Counted from the first letter of the stretch, positions 11,889 to 23,757 are shown. The stretch is 64,000 nucleotides of DNA from Chamaea fasciata (GCA_029207755.1 JARCOQ010000002.1:6262001-6326000), one strand, 5' to 3'. Notes: generated by a model from the sequence alone, not told the origin. Translations and numbers: made by a program.

Positions 11889-12245
11889 CCAGTGAGGAGC
11901 TGGGGCTCTTCAGCCTGAAGTAGAGAAAGCACAGAGGGAATCCTATTAATGTGTCAAAATTCCTGAAAGGAGGGTGCAGAATGGACAGACCCAGGTTGTT
12001 TTCAATGGCTCCCAGGACCACTGAGGCAATGAGCACACTCTGAAACACAGGAGGTTCCTCAGAAAACACTGCATTACTGTGAGGCTGACAGAGAACTGAC
12101 ACAGCTCACCCAGAGAGTTTGTGGACACTTCACCCTTGGAGATGTTCAAATCCCACCCGGACATGGTCCTGGGCCACAGGTTTTGGGTGACCATGCTTGA
12201 CCAGGGAGGTTGGACTAGGTGATTTTGTTCCAAAGCATTTTTAAA
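11889..12245 (+). mobile_element. CR1 LINE 3' fragment, plus strand
   Basis: In sense order the sequence shows 'ggagctggggctcttcagcctgaag', a stretch resembling the CR1 'cctgaaagga' region, 'cagagag..ttgtgga', 'cacccttggagatgttcaaat' and 'gggaggttggactaggtgat'. These landmarks occur in the same order at the 3' end of avian CR1. Some expected segments between them are diverged or rearranged. The final 'ccttccaacccaaaccattctatgat' part is degraded, so the copy is old. It is 5'-truncated and lacks coding capacity. The open frames of 93 and 109 codons on its minus strand are meaningless for CR1. Confidence 0.82.
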
Positions 12246-12278
12246 GCTGAGGAGAATAAAATGAGACAGTGTCATTCC

Positions 12279-12292
12279 TTTTTTTTTTTTTT
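12279..12292. repeat. T14 homopolymer at the end of the CR1 fragment
   Basis: Fourteen T lie about 35 bases beyond the recognisable CR1 3' end. CR1 does not end in poly(A), so the run is probably independent of the insertion. Confidence 0.85.
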
Positions 12293-13174
12293 AGTTCAGG
12301 AAATACAGTATGTGAGAAAAGAACACTGGCCATCCTATATCAGAAATTTTCATGTAAATGTGAAAGAAATATCATAAAGCACATTGGTGTGAGGTAGGAT
12401 TCTTGCTTGGTTTTCTTTTTTTCATTTGTACCTCTCTTCTTTCCTCTTTCTCATCTTATGTGACACTGTTAACCAGGACACAGCCTCTCTATTTTTAGGG
12501 AGCAAAAGAGTTTGCTAAAATGAAAATATTCTTTTTCTTCAGCCTTTTCCCTGTCCAAGGATGGGGAGCATTGGACACAGGTACTTCAGAGCTGAGTGCT
12601 TCTATGTAGAGATATGTCTGGTAAGGGACAGCTTTACCTATTAGTACCCAAATCTGCCTTCTTCCAGGTGGAAAAGGAGTAGCTAATCTAAAGGCTATGT
12701 TGCTGGAGCTGCTGGTAAATTTTCCCTTTCCACAGGGGAGGATTGTGTCAGGTACTTTTCCTGGCAGAATCTGACGCCTGAACAGTTTTCAGATTTCGAG
12801 ACCTCCGTGCCACATATGGTTTAAGTTGTAGGAATAATGCCATTTTACAGGATACAAACCTTTCTGAAGAGGGAGTCACACTCTTATATAGCTTTAATTC
12901 ATAGGTAAGGTGGCTTAGCTGTACAGTGACCTAAGAAGTGTTCTCTGGCTTTATGTATCAAACATACAATTCAGAAATGCTAAGCACCCTCTAAATCTTC
13001 ATCAGACAGGGGCTTTTATCACTTTTTAAATTCTGTGGAAACCTAAGAGCTAATTTGAACATTTTGTCTTCAAGTGTTTTCCATAATCTTTGTGTTATAT
13101 TGCTATGTTGTTTTGGTTTTTATTTTCTGCCTTATGGCTGAAATTTTAAGAAACCCCAAGTTTTTAAAACTTGA
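12293..13174. other. Non-coding DNA, no gene seen
   Basis: The sequence is AT-rich to mixed, without a supported exon, RNA gene or mobile element. Several short pyrimidine runs occur, but none is joined to a convincing open exon. Confidence 0.6.
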
Positions 13175-13254
13175 TCCCTCCCCAACACTCCCTCCCATTT
13201 TCCCTCCCTCCCTTCTTTACCCCATTATGCCCTCTCACTTTTTTTTTTCCTTTA
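13175..13254 (+). repeat. Polypyrimidine C/T-rich tract
   Basis: Blocks of CCCTCC and CCCTCCCTCCC-type sequence alternate with T runs, ending in T10. The minus strand is correspondingly purine-rich. Such tracts can form triplex DNA and sometimes precede splice acceptors. The next AG is not followed by a recognisable exon. Confidence 0.8.
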
Positions 13255-13440
13255 ATTGACATTTATGAATTTGATGGTCAAGTGACAATGTTTTTGAAAA
13301 AAAATTAGCTACTGAGCTATCAGGAGGATCATGTTTCTGCACAAATCACTGCTCCGGCATTCTCCCGTCATTTTAATGAGGCACATTCTTTTGAGCTGGC
13401 AAGTCACAATTCCACCACCCAGAGCCTCACTCTGAGGTAT

Positions 13441-13680
13441 TTTTATAATGTCACAGTTTTTTGTTATAATCCTTGCTAGCTGGCACCATTTGGCACATGC
13501 TTCCCTGCAGGCTATTTCTAATCCCATTACTGTGGAAGTGACTCAGTTTGTAGCTTTTTTAGCACATTTGAGGGAACATCTGAGAGACACTTTGGTCTCC
13601 ATCAGAAATGGCTGCGTTTATCTAGAGTTTCCAGCTGTGTTTAGCTGAAATCCAGGGAGAAAATGCTGTTTTAAAGGTAA
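13441..13680. other. Possible conserved non-coding block
   Basis: This 240-base block is free of simple sequence and has balanced composition compared with its flanks. A 66-codon plus-strand frame and the start of a minus-strand frame cover it, with no family resemblance. It looks like the ordinary texture of conserved non-coding elements, but that judgement is by eye only. No comparison was possible. Confidence 0.2.
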
Positions 13681-15485
13681 GAGTAGATAAAGCAAATTTA
13701 AATGTTCACCTTGATAATTAGGAATGCAGTGATGGATGGAAAGCTGCCAGGAGAGTTTCATGGTTTTCAAATAGAAGTATAGATCAGAATAAATCAATTG
13801 TTTGGCTTTTTTAATTCCCACTTTTTCTTCAGGAAAAAAAAATAGAAATGGACTGCAATTTACATCTAAATTCTCCTGCTGCTACTAATTAAGAGTAGGG
13901 TTTTTTCATCTTTAGAAATACCTAAAGCATGCTTGTTACCCATAGAATTGTTGTCAAACTCGATTCCCTTCATTTGTCAAGCTAATTCATAATGAACTAT
14001 CTCAATGAGAACTTTGGAATGATAAAGGGTTTCAAACTGTAAGGAAGTAGTTCACTTCTAATTTTAAAGAAAATACAAACAGCTGTCCTGGCTCCAGCTG
14101 AAGGTGCAGTTATTCTGGCCTTCTGCATTGCATGTGGCCATTAGCAGATGATAAGCGAAAGAATACAAAAACAGAATGATTTTTCCTGTGCCATAACCTT
14201 CTGATTTTGGAAGCTACAGCCTTTTCTGAAGCAGAGGTTCACACTTAAAGCTCAGGTATCCATCTTTGTGTTTCATATAATTCACAAACCTTTCTGTAAA
14301 TTCCCTTAACTGCTTTTGAACACCTTCAGTTTCTGACATATACATCCTGTGCTAAAAGGTTCCACAGCTTATTTATCTACCCTGTGGCAAAAAACAAACA
14401 AACAAACAAACAAAACAACCAAAAAACTCCCACCAAAACTGTACTTCCACTTTTCTAAACAGCTCTGTGATAACTTAAGTTGATGCCTCTAGTTGTTGCA
14501 TTCTGAGGAAGATAAAATCTTTCGTGTTTACTCACCATATAAATTTTATCAGTTTCTTTGAAATTATGCAAGTATAACCAGATATGTCTTTCCCCCAGAG
14601 TTCTCTGTTTCCAAAAAGTGTTAAAAGATTTAAACTTTGTAACTTCTTTATCCTTTTATTTAGCCCTTCTTTGTATTTCTTGCATTATTTCTGTATTATT
14701 TTCTTTTCCTTAATTGGGCCACCAGAGCAACATGCAGCATTCAAAAGTCATATGCTTAAGAGATTAATCCATGTATGAACTTTTTATTTGTTCCCTATTC
14801 TCCTGACATTAGCTCTCCTTCAGACTGCAGTTGAACATTAAATTGGTAAGGATGGCCAAATATTCACAAGATCTTCAAAACCTCTTTTTTGGGAGGTGGA
14901 AACTTGGTGTTTTCCCTACACATTTCTATTACACTTAAAAATATATTACCCAGGCATCCAGTATCATAAGAACATTTTGTAACTTTTGATAGTTCATTTC
15001 TGTGTCAATCCACCATTTATAAGAACCAGTTTGTTCTTCTCCATATCTGCTCTCCTTTACAGATTTATGAACATACTGAATATTAGGATCCCTTTACATA
15101 ACAGCTCTGCAGGGCTCTTCCAATCGTGAACTTATCCTCTCAGAAAATAATGACTATTTTGTTTCTTATTCTTAAACCTCTATTAGTTCATGACATAGTC
15201 ACACCTCTTATCTCTTTTGCAGCTTATTTTCTAGAGGAATTTTTAGTGAGAGACTTTGTCAAAAGTGATGTGGAAATCCATGGGCTCTATATTAGACTCA
15301 TCACACTCATCTATTCACAGTTACTTCCCCCAAAGAATTCTAGTAGATTTTGAAAGATTTATTCCCTTCCATAAAAGCTGGTGGTTATTGTGTCCCTAAT
15401 ATAAAAAAATTATCTTTTCATCCAGTAAACGTTATCTTTTCCAATGTTTTTTATTGATCTCCCTGATATGAAAGGTAGGACGTGT
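13681..15485. other. AT-rich non-coding DNA, no gene seen
   Basis: No exon or RNA gene is supported. The stretch contains an (AAAC)n microsatellite and T-rich runs. Open frames are 75 codons or fewer. Confidence 0.65.
14389..14418. repeat. (AAAC)n microsatellite
   Basis: About six tandem AAAC units are visible, followed by A/C-rich sequence. This is a simple tandem repeat with no gene association. Confidence 0.9.
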
Positions 15486-15489
15486 ACAA

Positions 15490-16295
15490 TATTCAGGCAT
15501 TGCTAAAGCCCTGATAAGGATCTGCTGTTACTTCCCCATTTTTCTGGACTCTGGCACAAGGAGTAAGCAGAAGGGCTGTGGGAGAGGGGCACAACACTGC
15601 AGGTGAAGAGGGGGTAGATGGGGCTTCTCTGAGACCCCAGACAGAAGGGGAGTCTCAATCCCCAGGGATATCCAAAGGAGGCAGGTTTTGTGCTTATGGG
15701 GCTGTGAAGTAGGGATCCAACCCCTGACAGTAAAGGCTGGAGGGCTTTGGCCACAGAAGGAAGATCAGGTCAGCACCTGAGATGCAGAGGAGGCACCAGG
15801 ACCTGCATCCAGCCAAGAACCTGAGCCACAGAGCAGCACTGGGAGAAGGGATGAAGCAACACAGTGGAGACTCCCCGAGGCAGAGGACGGAGAGCCCTGC
15901 CTGCCAAGCTGAACTGGTGCCCAGGAAGGATTACTGCCAGCAGGGATCTCAGAGCCTGGACATGGTGGAGAGAAGGCTGAGGTCCACCCAGCCCTTGGAT
16001 GGTTCCCCCAAGGCCAGGGAAGACCCAAGGCATATCGTCTGTGTTCAGTTTGGTGGAGAAGGTTCAGGGCAAGCAAGATGGGGGTTGGATCTTCCACCCT
16101 GTTCCTGAGAGGGAAGGCTTGAGGAGGGGACTGGATGGCCCTTCCAGGTCAACACCTAATGGGCAGCTGAACTTTACAGCAACAATTTGGCTTTAGTGGC
16201 CACAGGACCCTTCTTAAGGCTCAAGAACTGGGAGCCACCAGTATGCGTTGATGCCTCCCCAACCTGACAGCTCCCCAGACTGAGGCAGCTGACTT
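15490..16295. other. Unassigned GC-rich block, probably repeat-derived
   Basis: About 800 bases are markedly GC-richer than both flanks. Several overlapping frames are open: 83, 110 and 87 codons on the minus strand, 108 and 65 on the plus strand. Their translations are rich in P, S, G, R and Q and show no domain I know. The right end runs into a short CR1-like reverse transcriptase motif, so the block could be the body of a diverged LINE, an endogenous retrovirus remnant, or an unrelated insertion beside a LINE fragment. I could not find terminal repeats or target duplications. A degraded gene or retrocopy cannot be excluded. Confidence 0.4.
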
Positions 16296-16299
16296 AGGG

Positions 16300-16365
16300 G
16301 ATGAGGGCAGAGAAGTGGATGTTGTTTATCTGGACTTTACTGAGGTGTTTGACACAGATCACTAC
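16300..16365 (+). mobile_element. Short CR1-like reverse transcriptase motif
   Basis: Translation in the frame starting at 16300 gives DEGREVDVVYLDFTEVFDT. This matches the pattern VDVVYLDFxKAFDT found in reverse transcriptase motif A of CR1 and related LINEs, including the catalytic Asp of YLDF. The usual SKAFD is changed to TEVFD and the match fades within 15 bases after it. Upstream sequence does not show the expected QHGF motif. It is a small, dead fragment, or the only readable part of a more diverged copy covering the preceding GC-rich block. Confidence 0.6.
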
Positions 16366-16567
16366 GTGATCTCTAGAGGTGCTTTCATCACTCAGCCATT
16401 CTGTGTGAGACTGCTATTTTAAAAGTGGTGAAACGTATCACACAGGAGTTCTAAAACTCTGTTTCAAAGTTCCCTTAGAAACAGCCAATGCACACCATTG
16501 AGTACATACAACTAGTTATTTTGTTTTCCATTTTATCTAAAGCCACTTTTATTGACAGTTCTGTTTG

Positions 16568-16594
16568 AGACCATTTGTTTCAGACCATTTGTTT
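16568..16594 (+). repeat. 13-bp direct tandem duplication
   Basis: AGACCATTTGTTT occurs twice with one base between the copies. This fits local slippage. Confidence 0.85.
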
Positions 16595-16930
16595 AAATTT
16601 TCCTGTGTTAAGAAAGATGTAATTGTGAAAATATATCTGGGGTTTTTCAGTGGTGAAGGGCACAAAGAGGTTATTTACTTTTTCTCTGTCATCTCTCAAC
16701 CTTACAGGCCCTTGCCAGCTTATTGCTTCTAATGCATTAGAACAGGCTTTTATAGGTGTTTTTTATGAGTTCAGCAAATTATTTCTCAACACTTTTTTGG
16801 TCTGCCTTTGATTTGAAATCCATACTATGCCCTATACTATGCATTCTCTGTTTTCCCTGCTTTTGACTTCAAAGCTCTTAATTCAGAAGCATTTCTTACT
16901 TTTACTAGGCACTATGTTTGGTTATTCTAG

Positions 16931-16982
16931 GTTTTTCTTTGGGTTAGATTTTTGGGTTTGTTTTTTTGTGGTGGGTTTTTGT
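16931..16982 (+). repeat. T/G-rich low-complexity tract
   Basis: Short runs of T and G alternate for about 50 bases with few other bases. The pattern recurs many times on this strand in the window. Confidence 0.75.
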
Positions 16983-17955
16983 AGACTGATTTTAGTGGTT
17001 AATACCTAGTGCACCCTGAACCTTTATAGTGTCATTTTCAGATGGACTTCATGCTCTACAAGGATCTTGTCTAATTAGCTCTTTTCAATTTAGTTTTAAC
17101 AAGATTCCTTATTCTTATGTCCTTTGAATTCTTTGAATTTTAATCTACTATCATGAATTTTTTGCTTGCTCACTTCTTTTAAGATAGCAGCAGCTGGAGT
17201 ATTTCAGAGTATTATTTCAATAACTTCATCAAGAACCACAGGCTCTCTGCCTTGCTCAGAACTACAAGATTTGCTTTTCCCTTTGTGGTTTCTTTAGCCT
17301 GTACTCTCAGAGGCAATCACCTTGGAAGCAATTTTAAGTTGTCTACCACCACCTCTTGTGAGGATTACCCATTTTTGTGGGGCTATTTTCTCAATATTGC
17401 CATGAGATGGAGGCATGGCTGTGCACATGGTCCCACATGTGTCAGTGGGAGCAAGGTCAGAGAACGTTATCATGCATGTCCAAACAGCTGCCATCTTGCT
17501 TAACAGCTCAGATGCTGCCTTCCTGCATAGCTAATGCAAATTTCAAAGCCTGATAAAGGATATCTTTTCACCTTAAATTTATGGAGAATGTTCTTATTTT
17601 TAATGAGCTCTAGTTTACACCAGATTGTGGATCATCCCTTTAATTCTGCCATCACATTCCTTGAGCAGAGACAAGTGCTGCTTTGAAGTGTCATTGTGCT
17701 GTGGAAAATCTGACATTCAGAGATGAGTGCAAGATGTAGCACTAAGAAAGTGGAAGATGTAGGCTCCCAGACAAGGACGTTTCTCTGAATTTTAATACAC
17801 ACCTGTATGTATTCTTCCAGTCTCTATGATTCAACATCACAGTGTCTGTTTTGCATCAGAGAAATTAAGTCTTCCTTCATTTACAAGTTTCACAGGGAAA
17901 GTCAAAAGTAGGTCAGAAGACAACTTAATGTTGTGTTGTTTTTTTTTTCCACCAG

Positions 17956-18143
17956 TAAAAAGGAGTGAAAGAACCACCTTTTATGATCAATATGGTGTCA
18001 TTCCCTTTTGTGTTAAAAGCCGGCAGATGCACTCTGTGTCGACTCTGCACAGCATGTTCAGCTACTTTAAAAGACAAAACTTTAATTACTGGATGGAGAA
18101 CCTGAGAGGTTACCAAGACATGCATTATTTGGAACTTGCCTAA
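17956..18143 (+). other. Candidate terminal exon or conserved element
   Basis: A long T run and 'ccaccag' ending at 17955 form a splice-acceptor-like signal. It is followed by 61 open codons and a TAA stop at 18141. The frame also continues open upstream to an ATG at 17826. The translation begins KRSERTTFYDQYGVIPFC and ends GYQDMHYLELA, with no family I can name. Two CpGs survive (CCGG at 18020 and GTCGAC at 18039) in AT-rich surroundings. An AATAAA lies at 18189-18194, and an internal AG|GT donor-like site lies at 18109. The alternatives are a conserved non-coding element or a chance combination, and chance is not unlikely given the number of T runs in the window. The upstream exons that a real gene would need are not seen. 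Confidence 0.22.
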
Positions 18144-18799
18144 GGATGGAAGACAAAGAAATGAAAGTTGTTTTAAAGAAAGAGTAAAAATAAACAGGCA
18201 TTTAGATCATGCTTGGGCAACAATACGCTAATTCTCGATTTTATACTCACAAATGATGCAGAGACATCAAATAAAAGGATGAAAAGTAGCCTTCTGGCTG
18301 CATTAACTATTTAATGACCTTAAAAGAATAATTAAGAAAACCTAATGACATTGCAATAGAAAAGTTCCCACTGAGTAAGAAAATTTATTTGTACTTTAAT
18401 GCATACTAAAGGGTACATTGTTGACAAACAATTAAACCTAATTGTTGAAATGCAGGGGTCTGGCAAAGTGAAGGTTGTAGTGTTAGTATGATTAATAGAA
18501 CCTTTTAATTAAAGAAGCCCAAGGAACTGCACACCTTCGCAAAAGTTTTCAAGTGGAAAGGAAAAGTACAGGTTTTCAGTAGTGTTTTCCTGGTGTGGTC
18601 TTTTACAACATTTTGGTGTGAGTCAAAAGGATAGGGTGAGAATTTGCAAACTGATATTATTGATCAGTGCTTTCCATTTTCTCATGGGACCCTTAATAAA
18701 ACTACCAAAGTTTCAGTTTAAGCTTGAGTATTCTGAATGATATAAAAAGAAGAAATAGGTATTTGCAGGACTTGTGAGATGATCTCTCCCCTTAGATTA
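18144..18799. other. AT-rich non-coding DNA, no gene seen
   Basis: The sequence is A-rich with short T and A runs. The only items of note are an AATAAA hexamer at 18189 and further scattered polyadenylation-like hexamers, which are frequent in AT-rich DNA. Confidence 0.6.
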
Positions 18800-19856
18800 G
18801 AATAGAATGAAGATCAGAATGGAATCTTTCAGGCTGAGAAATATTTCTAAGATCGGGTCCAATCATAAACCCAGTGCTATCAAGTTCATCGCTAAACTGT
18901 GTCCCCCAGTGTCACATCTGTATCCATTTTAAATACCTCCAGGGATGGTGACTCCACTCTCCTGGCAGCCTGTTCATTGGACCAGATTTACAATATTTTC
19001 CATGTAGAATTTTTTCCTAATATCCATTCCAAACATCCTCAGTTGCAATTTGAGGCCGTTTCCTGTCCTCTGAAAGCTTTTTAACTGGGAGAAGAGCCCA
19101 GTCCCCACCAGGCTAACCTCTCCTTTCAGGGAGTTTTAGAAAGCAGGAAGGTCTCCCCTGAGCCTCCTTTTCTTCAGGCTGAACAGCCCCAGCTCCCTCA
19201 GCTGCTCCTCATCAGACTTGTGCTCCAGACCCTTCCCCAACTCTGTTGCCCTTCTCTGGACACTCTCCAGCACCTCAATGTCCTCCCTGCAGTGGAGAGC
19301 CCAAAACTAAACACAGGATTGAGGGGTGACCTCAACAGTGCCCAGCACAGGGGACATCCCCTGCCCTGATCCTGCTGCCACACCACTGCTGATCCAACCC
19401 AGGGTGCCCAAACTTTCTTGGCCACCTGGGCGCAGCTGGCTCATGTTCAACCACTGCTGACCAGCACCCCCAGGTCCTTTCATGGTGGGAAACCTTCCAC
19501 TCTGCCCCAGTCCTGCAGGAGGTTATTGTGACACAAGTGCAGGACCAGGCTTGTGGCCTTGTTGAACCTCAGCCCATGGATCCAGCCTGTGCAGATCCCT
19601 CTCTAGGGCCTTTCTACCCTTCAGCAGATCAACATTCCCACCCAAATTGCATAATGACTGTGAGCACTGAAGCATTGATAAAGGTATTAATCAGTATATT
19701 CCCAAAGCTGAGCCCTGGGGAATACCATGACTGATTTATCCCAGGTGGATGCAACTCCATTCACCACCACTCTGTTCTCAACCATCCAGGCAGTGTTCAG
19801 TCAGGGAAGAGTACACCCATCCAAGCCATGAGCAGCCAGGTTTTCAGAAGGTTATC
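18800..19856 (-). mobile_element. CR1 LINE, about 1.06 kb 5'-truncated copy, minus strand
   Basis: This is the longest mobile element in the window. On the minus strand it runs from within the reverse transcriptase region to the 3' untranslated end. Landmarks on the plus strand, all in reverse complement order, include 'aatacctccagggatggtgactcc', 'ttttcttcaggctgaacagccccagctccctcagctgctcctcatcagac', 'cccttctctggacac..tccagcacctcaatgtcc', 'aacctcagcccat' and 'tccagcctgtgcagatccctct'. Minus-strand translation gives GIPQGSALGIY near 19700, matching the GVPQGSVLGP motif of CR1 reverse transcriptase. That frame then hits a stop, and the FADD active-site segment is degraded or deleted. The copy is therefore inactive. 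Its 5' end falls at the 'aagccatgagcagccag' segment. Subfamily assignment would need an alignment. Confidence 0.95.
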
Positions 19857-20582
19857 CAGTTCTGCACTAGCTACCATCGTGGCATTTCTGTTCATTTTTC
19901 TCTTGATAACTGTAACTAAATATAATATATAACTGAATATATTGTAATACAGCTCTAACTTAGAAAGACAGTAACTATGGTCATTTACAGCTGCAGGATC
20001 ACTCCATCCTCTGTTGTCTTGGAGTGAACCTCTGAACACAAAGAAAAAGCCATTGTCGTGCCACACTGTGCAACAGAACACAACCTTAATTTTAATTTAC
20101 TCTGAGACTTTTTGTAGACAGCATGGAAAGGTTTACAGACCTGTTTTATTACTGGTATTAATTATACCATGTAGGTATTAGCAATGATGAATCTAAACAT
20201 GATATCTAAAGGCACATATCATGAGTAGTTAGGAGTCTAAATTTTATATTTAATGGCAGCAAGATACAAATTTGGGAGACTTAATTCCAGGTCCTAATTC
20301 ATAAACTTGGCAGTTGTCACTGTGATTTGTGGCACTCGGTGATTCCAGTTATGGAGACCTAAAGCTCCCTTCTCCCTCTGGAAATCCATGCTCGACTGCC
20401 CCAGCCCATCTCCCTTGTGTTTTGTGCGTAACAACTGGAACTGCCTTCACAGGACTCTTTATTGACTCAGAGAGCATTAGATTAATTCCTCTTTCTATTT
20501 TCTTAAATCCTTATCTGTGTTTCTGTAAATTATTTTGGGAATATTAAATTATTGACATAAGGAGTGATGTGCATTAATATAG

Positions 20583-20619
20583 TTTACCTAATGACTGGAG
20601 TTAACTGTCATTAGGTAAA
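20583..20619. repeat. Inverted repeat, 13-bp perfect arms, 11-base loop
   Basis: TTTACCTAATGAC at 20583-20595 pairs perfectly with GTCATTAGGTAAA at 20607-20619. The stem contains TAATGA/TCATTA, a homeodomain-type core, on both sides. A stable small hairpin is possible in RNA or DNA, but it is too short for a typical microRNA precursor. Confidence 0.85.
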
Positions 20620-22079
20620 AAACCCATTTACTTAATGATGCTTTGTTTTTATTTATATTTTGGTATTGTTGTCTAGAAAGTAGCTTTTTTAAAATTATTA
20701 TCCTGAAGAGCTTAACATGTGAGGAGACTGAAGTGCATAAGTATTCTGGGGAGAAACCTATTGGTAATTAATACACTTCATAGTTTTCCTTTCCAAGACA
20801 CTTAGCCTAATGACTATAGAGATAAGGCAAAAAAATGTACTGTAATATTCCCCTGTCTTCTTCTTTGTGTTTTAGACTGTTCACCTGTGTATAGTGAGCT
20901 GTAGGCTGAGGGACTCTTAACTTCAAGAAAAATATACTTGTGATGATGTATATTTTTTAATATTACCACTGTCTTTTATCAATCTCATCTGCAGGAAATA
21001 GAACAAGAATTGTCTCAATCGAGCAAAGTGCCAGGCTCCCAAAATTGGAGTTTCTGTATTAGTACCAGGACCAAATCTCTTAACTATAATATAAAATAAA
21101 TTAAATTATGTGAAATTAAACTTACTTGGCTTCTATTCAGTGTCATGGTTTCAAATATAGCGCTGTCGTTCAGACAGACTTGTGTTCAACACACCTGTTC
21201 TTCATTTTTACAGTAGTTCTATTTTTAAATAGAAAAGAAACTATTTGTAATGGGAAATCTTTTATGTATCACACATTTACAGTTCCGTTTGATGCATTTG
21301 ACTAGTTGCTTGCAATCCCTTAGCAGGAAATGCTTCAGAAGGTTCTGCTCTTGTGTCAGTGTTTTACAGGCTTCAGTTTAGAAGTCTGTTAGTGTTGTGA
21401 ACAGGAATGGAAGTAGAAATATTCATGGTACCTCAGTTGCCAAAGTTGGTATGGGATCACAGTTTTTCTATCCTTGTGCTATTTTTCATATTCTTGTTAG
21501 ATTTAAAAATGTTCAATCCTGATTGCTTAAAAAATGTACTTTGTGATATTTTCAGGAAGTGAGGTGACTATGCCCAACATTAAAATTTGGGAAATATGAG
21601 TGACATTTCGAAGTTATCAGGAAATTATTTCTACAAGACCCTAGAAAGAGAGGGCCAGTGGAAAAGATGCAAAATTAATTTCAACTGTGAATACACTGAT
21701 GAATGTTGTTTGCAGGTTTACAAGCTTATCACAAGTCCATGCAGAGATAAGGTGGATTTAATATGACTTGTTGAAAGCAGGCATGACCTAGTGCACATTA
21801 ATGTAAGCAGCAATTCAGGCTTCTGCTTGTAGGAAAATATTGCATGAGGTGAGGACTGTACACATCGATTTTGGAAACAAGTATGAAAACTTGCTAAACA
21901 ACGTTGCACCCAAGACACTGATAAAACTCCTCCAAATATTATAATTCTGTTTTGTAGATTTCTACCAAATGATATTCACTTAGTTTACTTTACTCATTTA
22001 AGATTTCTAAACAAGTCTGTTTTCCTTTGCCCTCCAAGTTAAGTTTCTGTTATGAATGTTTCAGCACAGGACAAATAAT

Positions 22080-22092
22080 AAAAAAAAAAAAA
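22080..22092. repeat. A13 homopolymer
   Basis: Thirteen consecutive A follow 'acaaataat'. No retroposed unit is recognised upstream. Confidence 0.85.
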
Positions 22093-22997
22093 CTCAAGAG
22101 ATTATTAAGGGATTTCATTCCTCTTTTCCTAAAAGATTTCTAATAAGGAGATTGGAGAAAACAATGAGTTAAGAATCCTGACTGTGACTAACTTTTATTA
22201 AAAACATCCGTTCTAAGTGCAAAAATATGTGTTTATACGTAGTTTACCACAAATATAAATAAAGCTATATGCAAAATACAGTTCACATATTATTCTCAGG
22301 AAAAATAATAGATGTAAAAATGTGTATTTTATACCATATGTAAGAAATTAATTATTAATGTGACCTGAATATATAATATGCTAGTTTGATATAGCAGCAG
22401 GTTATATTAGTCTTTTTGCCTAAAGTCTCATGCTATGAAAATGCAAGAAGGTTTTCAAGATGTTTGTAGCCTAACTTTTTCATGGAGAAGCCTGAGGCTG
22501 TCATTACCACATGTTCTGTCACTGCAGCAGAAGGGGTTTTTGTAACCCAGGTTTTCCGGAATCAGTAAGGAATATTCTTACAACTGACTTAAGGAGGTAT
22601 GAGGAAATGTTCTGAAATATTACTTTGTGTACATTAGAAGAAAAAACTCTGCATTAATCTGTTCATTGTCAGAGGAGAGCAAGGAGATGTGAACAGTTAT
22701 TCTGGAAACATGAACTGGGGATCTGACATCTGAAGTAAAAATTATGGTCCAAAAAACGCTCAGATGTTGAGACGAAAGGTTTAGAGCTGTTTAATCTTCC
22801 TGAGAAACTCTCTTTTCGACTTCTTTTAAGTTCTTGTCAGTTAATAAGTTAAATGTCATTTGGCAGGATTAGAACTGACCCGATCTCTGTTTCTGCAAAA
22901 CCAAGTCAGAAACTACACAGATTCATACCGAAATACCCACCCAGTCTGTAAAGTCTGAACATTTCTGGAACATGTCAGATGAAGGAAGTCTCTTATT

Positions 22998-23010
22998 AAA
23001 AAAAAAAAAA
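22998..23010. repeat. A13 homopolymer
   Basis: Thirteen consecutive A lie within AT-rich sequence. No retroelement is recognised beside the run. Confidence 0.85.
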
Positions 23011-23757
23011 TGTTTATAAGACATTTATTTTAAATAATTTTTAAACGTTTTATTTTAAAACTATATTAAAATACTTTTAGGGTAAAGTCGTTGTTACATA
23101 GTCCTTAGCTTCTGTATCAGTAGCTTAATTGTAAGGCTGCTTCACTAGGCAGTGGAACACCAAAGTTTGGATTTCTTTTTAGTTAAAACTCTTGTCTCCT
23201 TCTGAAAATGTGCTCTCTTCAGAGTAATAAGTTCTTCAAGATGGATGCTCTCCAAAATTAGGTAGAAAAAGAGTTTCTAAGGACTCTCATGCCCTGAAGG
23301 AGACCAAGTGAAAGGGATGTGATTTTTAGCTTATTAGATTTTTCATGTCCATCAGTGGTTCGTAATTTCATTCTAGATCTCAAGTTTGCTTCTGTTTTCG
23401 CCAATTTAAAATGTCTAGAAGTTCATAAAGTAAGCCTTAGAGGCAGGTTTCTCCTGTTGGTTATTTACCATAACCAGCAGGTAAATAAAGTCTCTCCCTG
23501 TCTTGTGGAGCATTTTGCATTCCCTAGGCTTAAGTGGTCTCATCTCACAGGGGTAATTGTCTTTGTCTTAGAAAGTTCAAAATGTTCATGTTCTGGGACA
23601 AAAGGAGAGAGATCCTTGAAAAAGTCCATGTCCAGGATTACCACAGAGTTGCTCAGACTTTGAGGAAGGGTGGGATTGCCAGCCCCAAGCAACAGCACTG
23701 TGGTTCTGCTGAGAGCTTTTTGATTCTTCTTCCCGAGGTGTCACCTCCTCGCAGTGT

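Larger units (their letters stand above)
16366..17950. other. AT-rich non-coding DNA, no gene seen
   Basis: There is no supported exon here. Open frames of 60 to 83 codons lack family resemblance. Small direct repeats occur at 16568-16594 (a 13-base unit twice) and 17122-17139 (CTTTGAATT twice). A T/G-rich tract lies at 16931-16982. Confidence 0.6.
19857..23757. other. AT-rich non-coding DNA, no gene seen
   Basis: About 3.9 kb lack any supported gene. Open frames reach 114 codons only at the right end, without family resemblance. Contents of note are a 13-bp-arm hairpin at 20583-20619 and two A runs. Confidence 0.65.
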
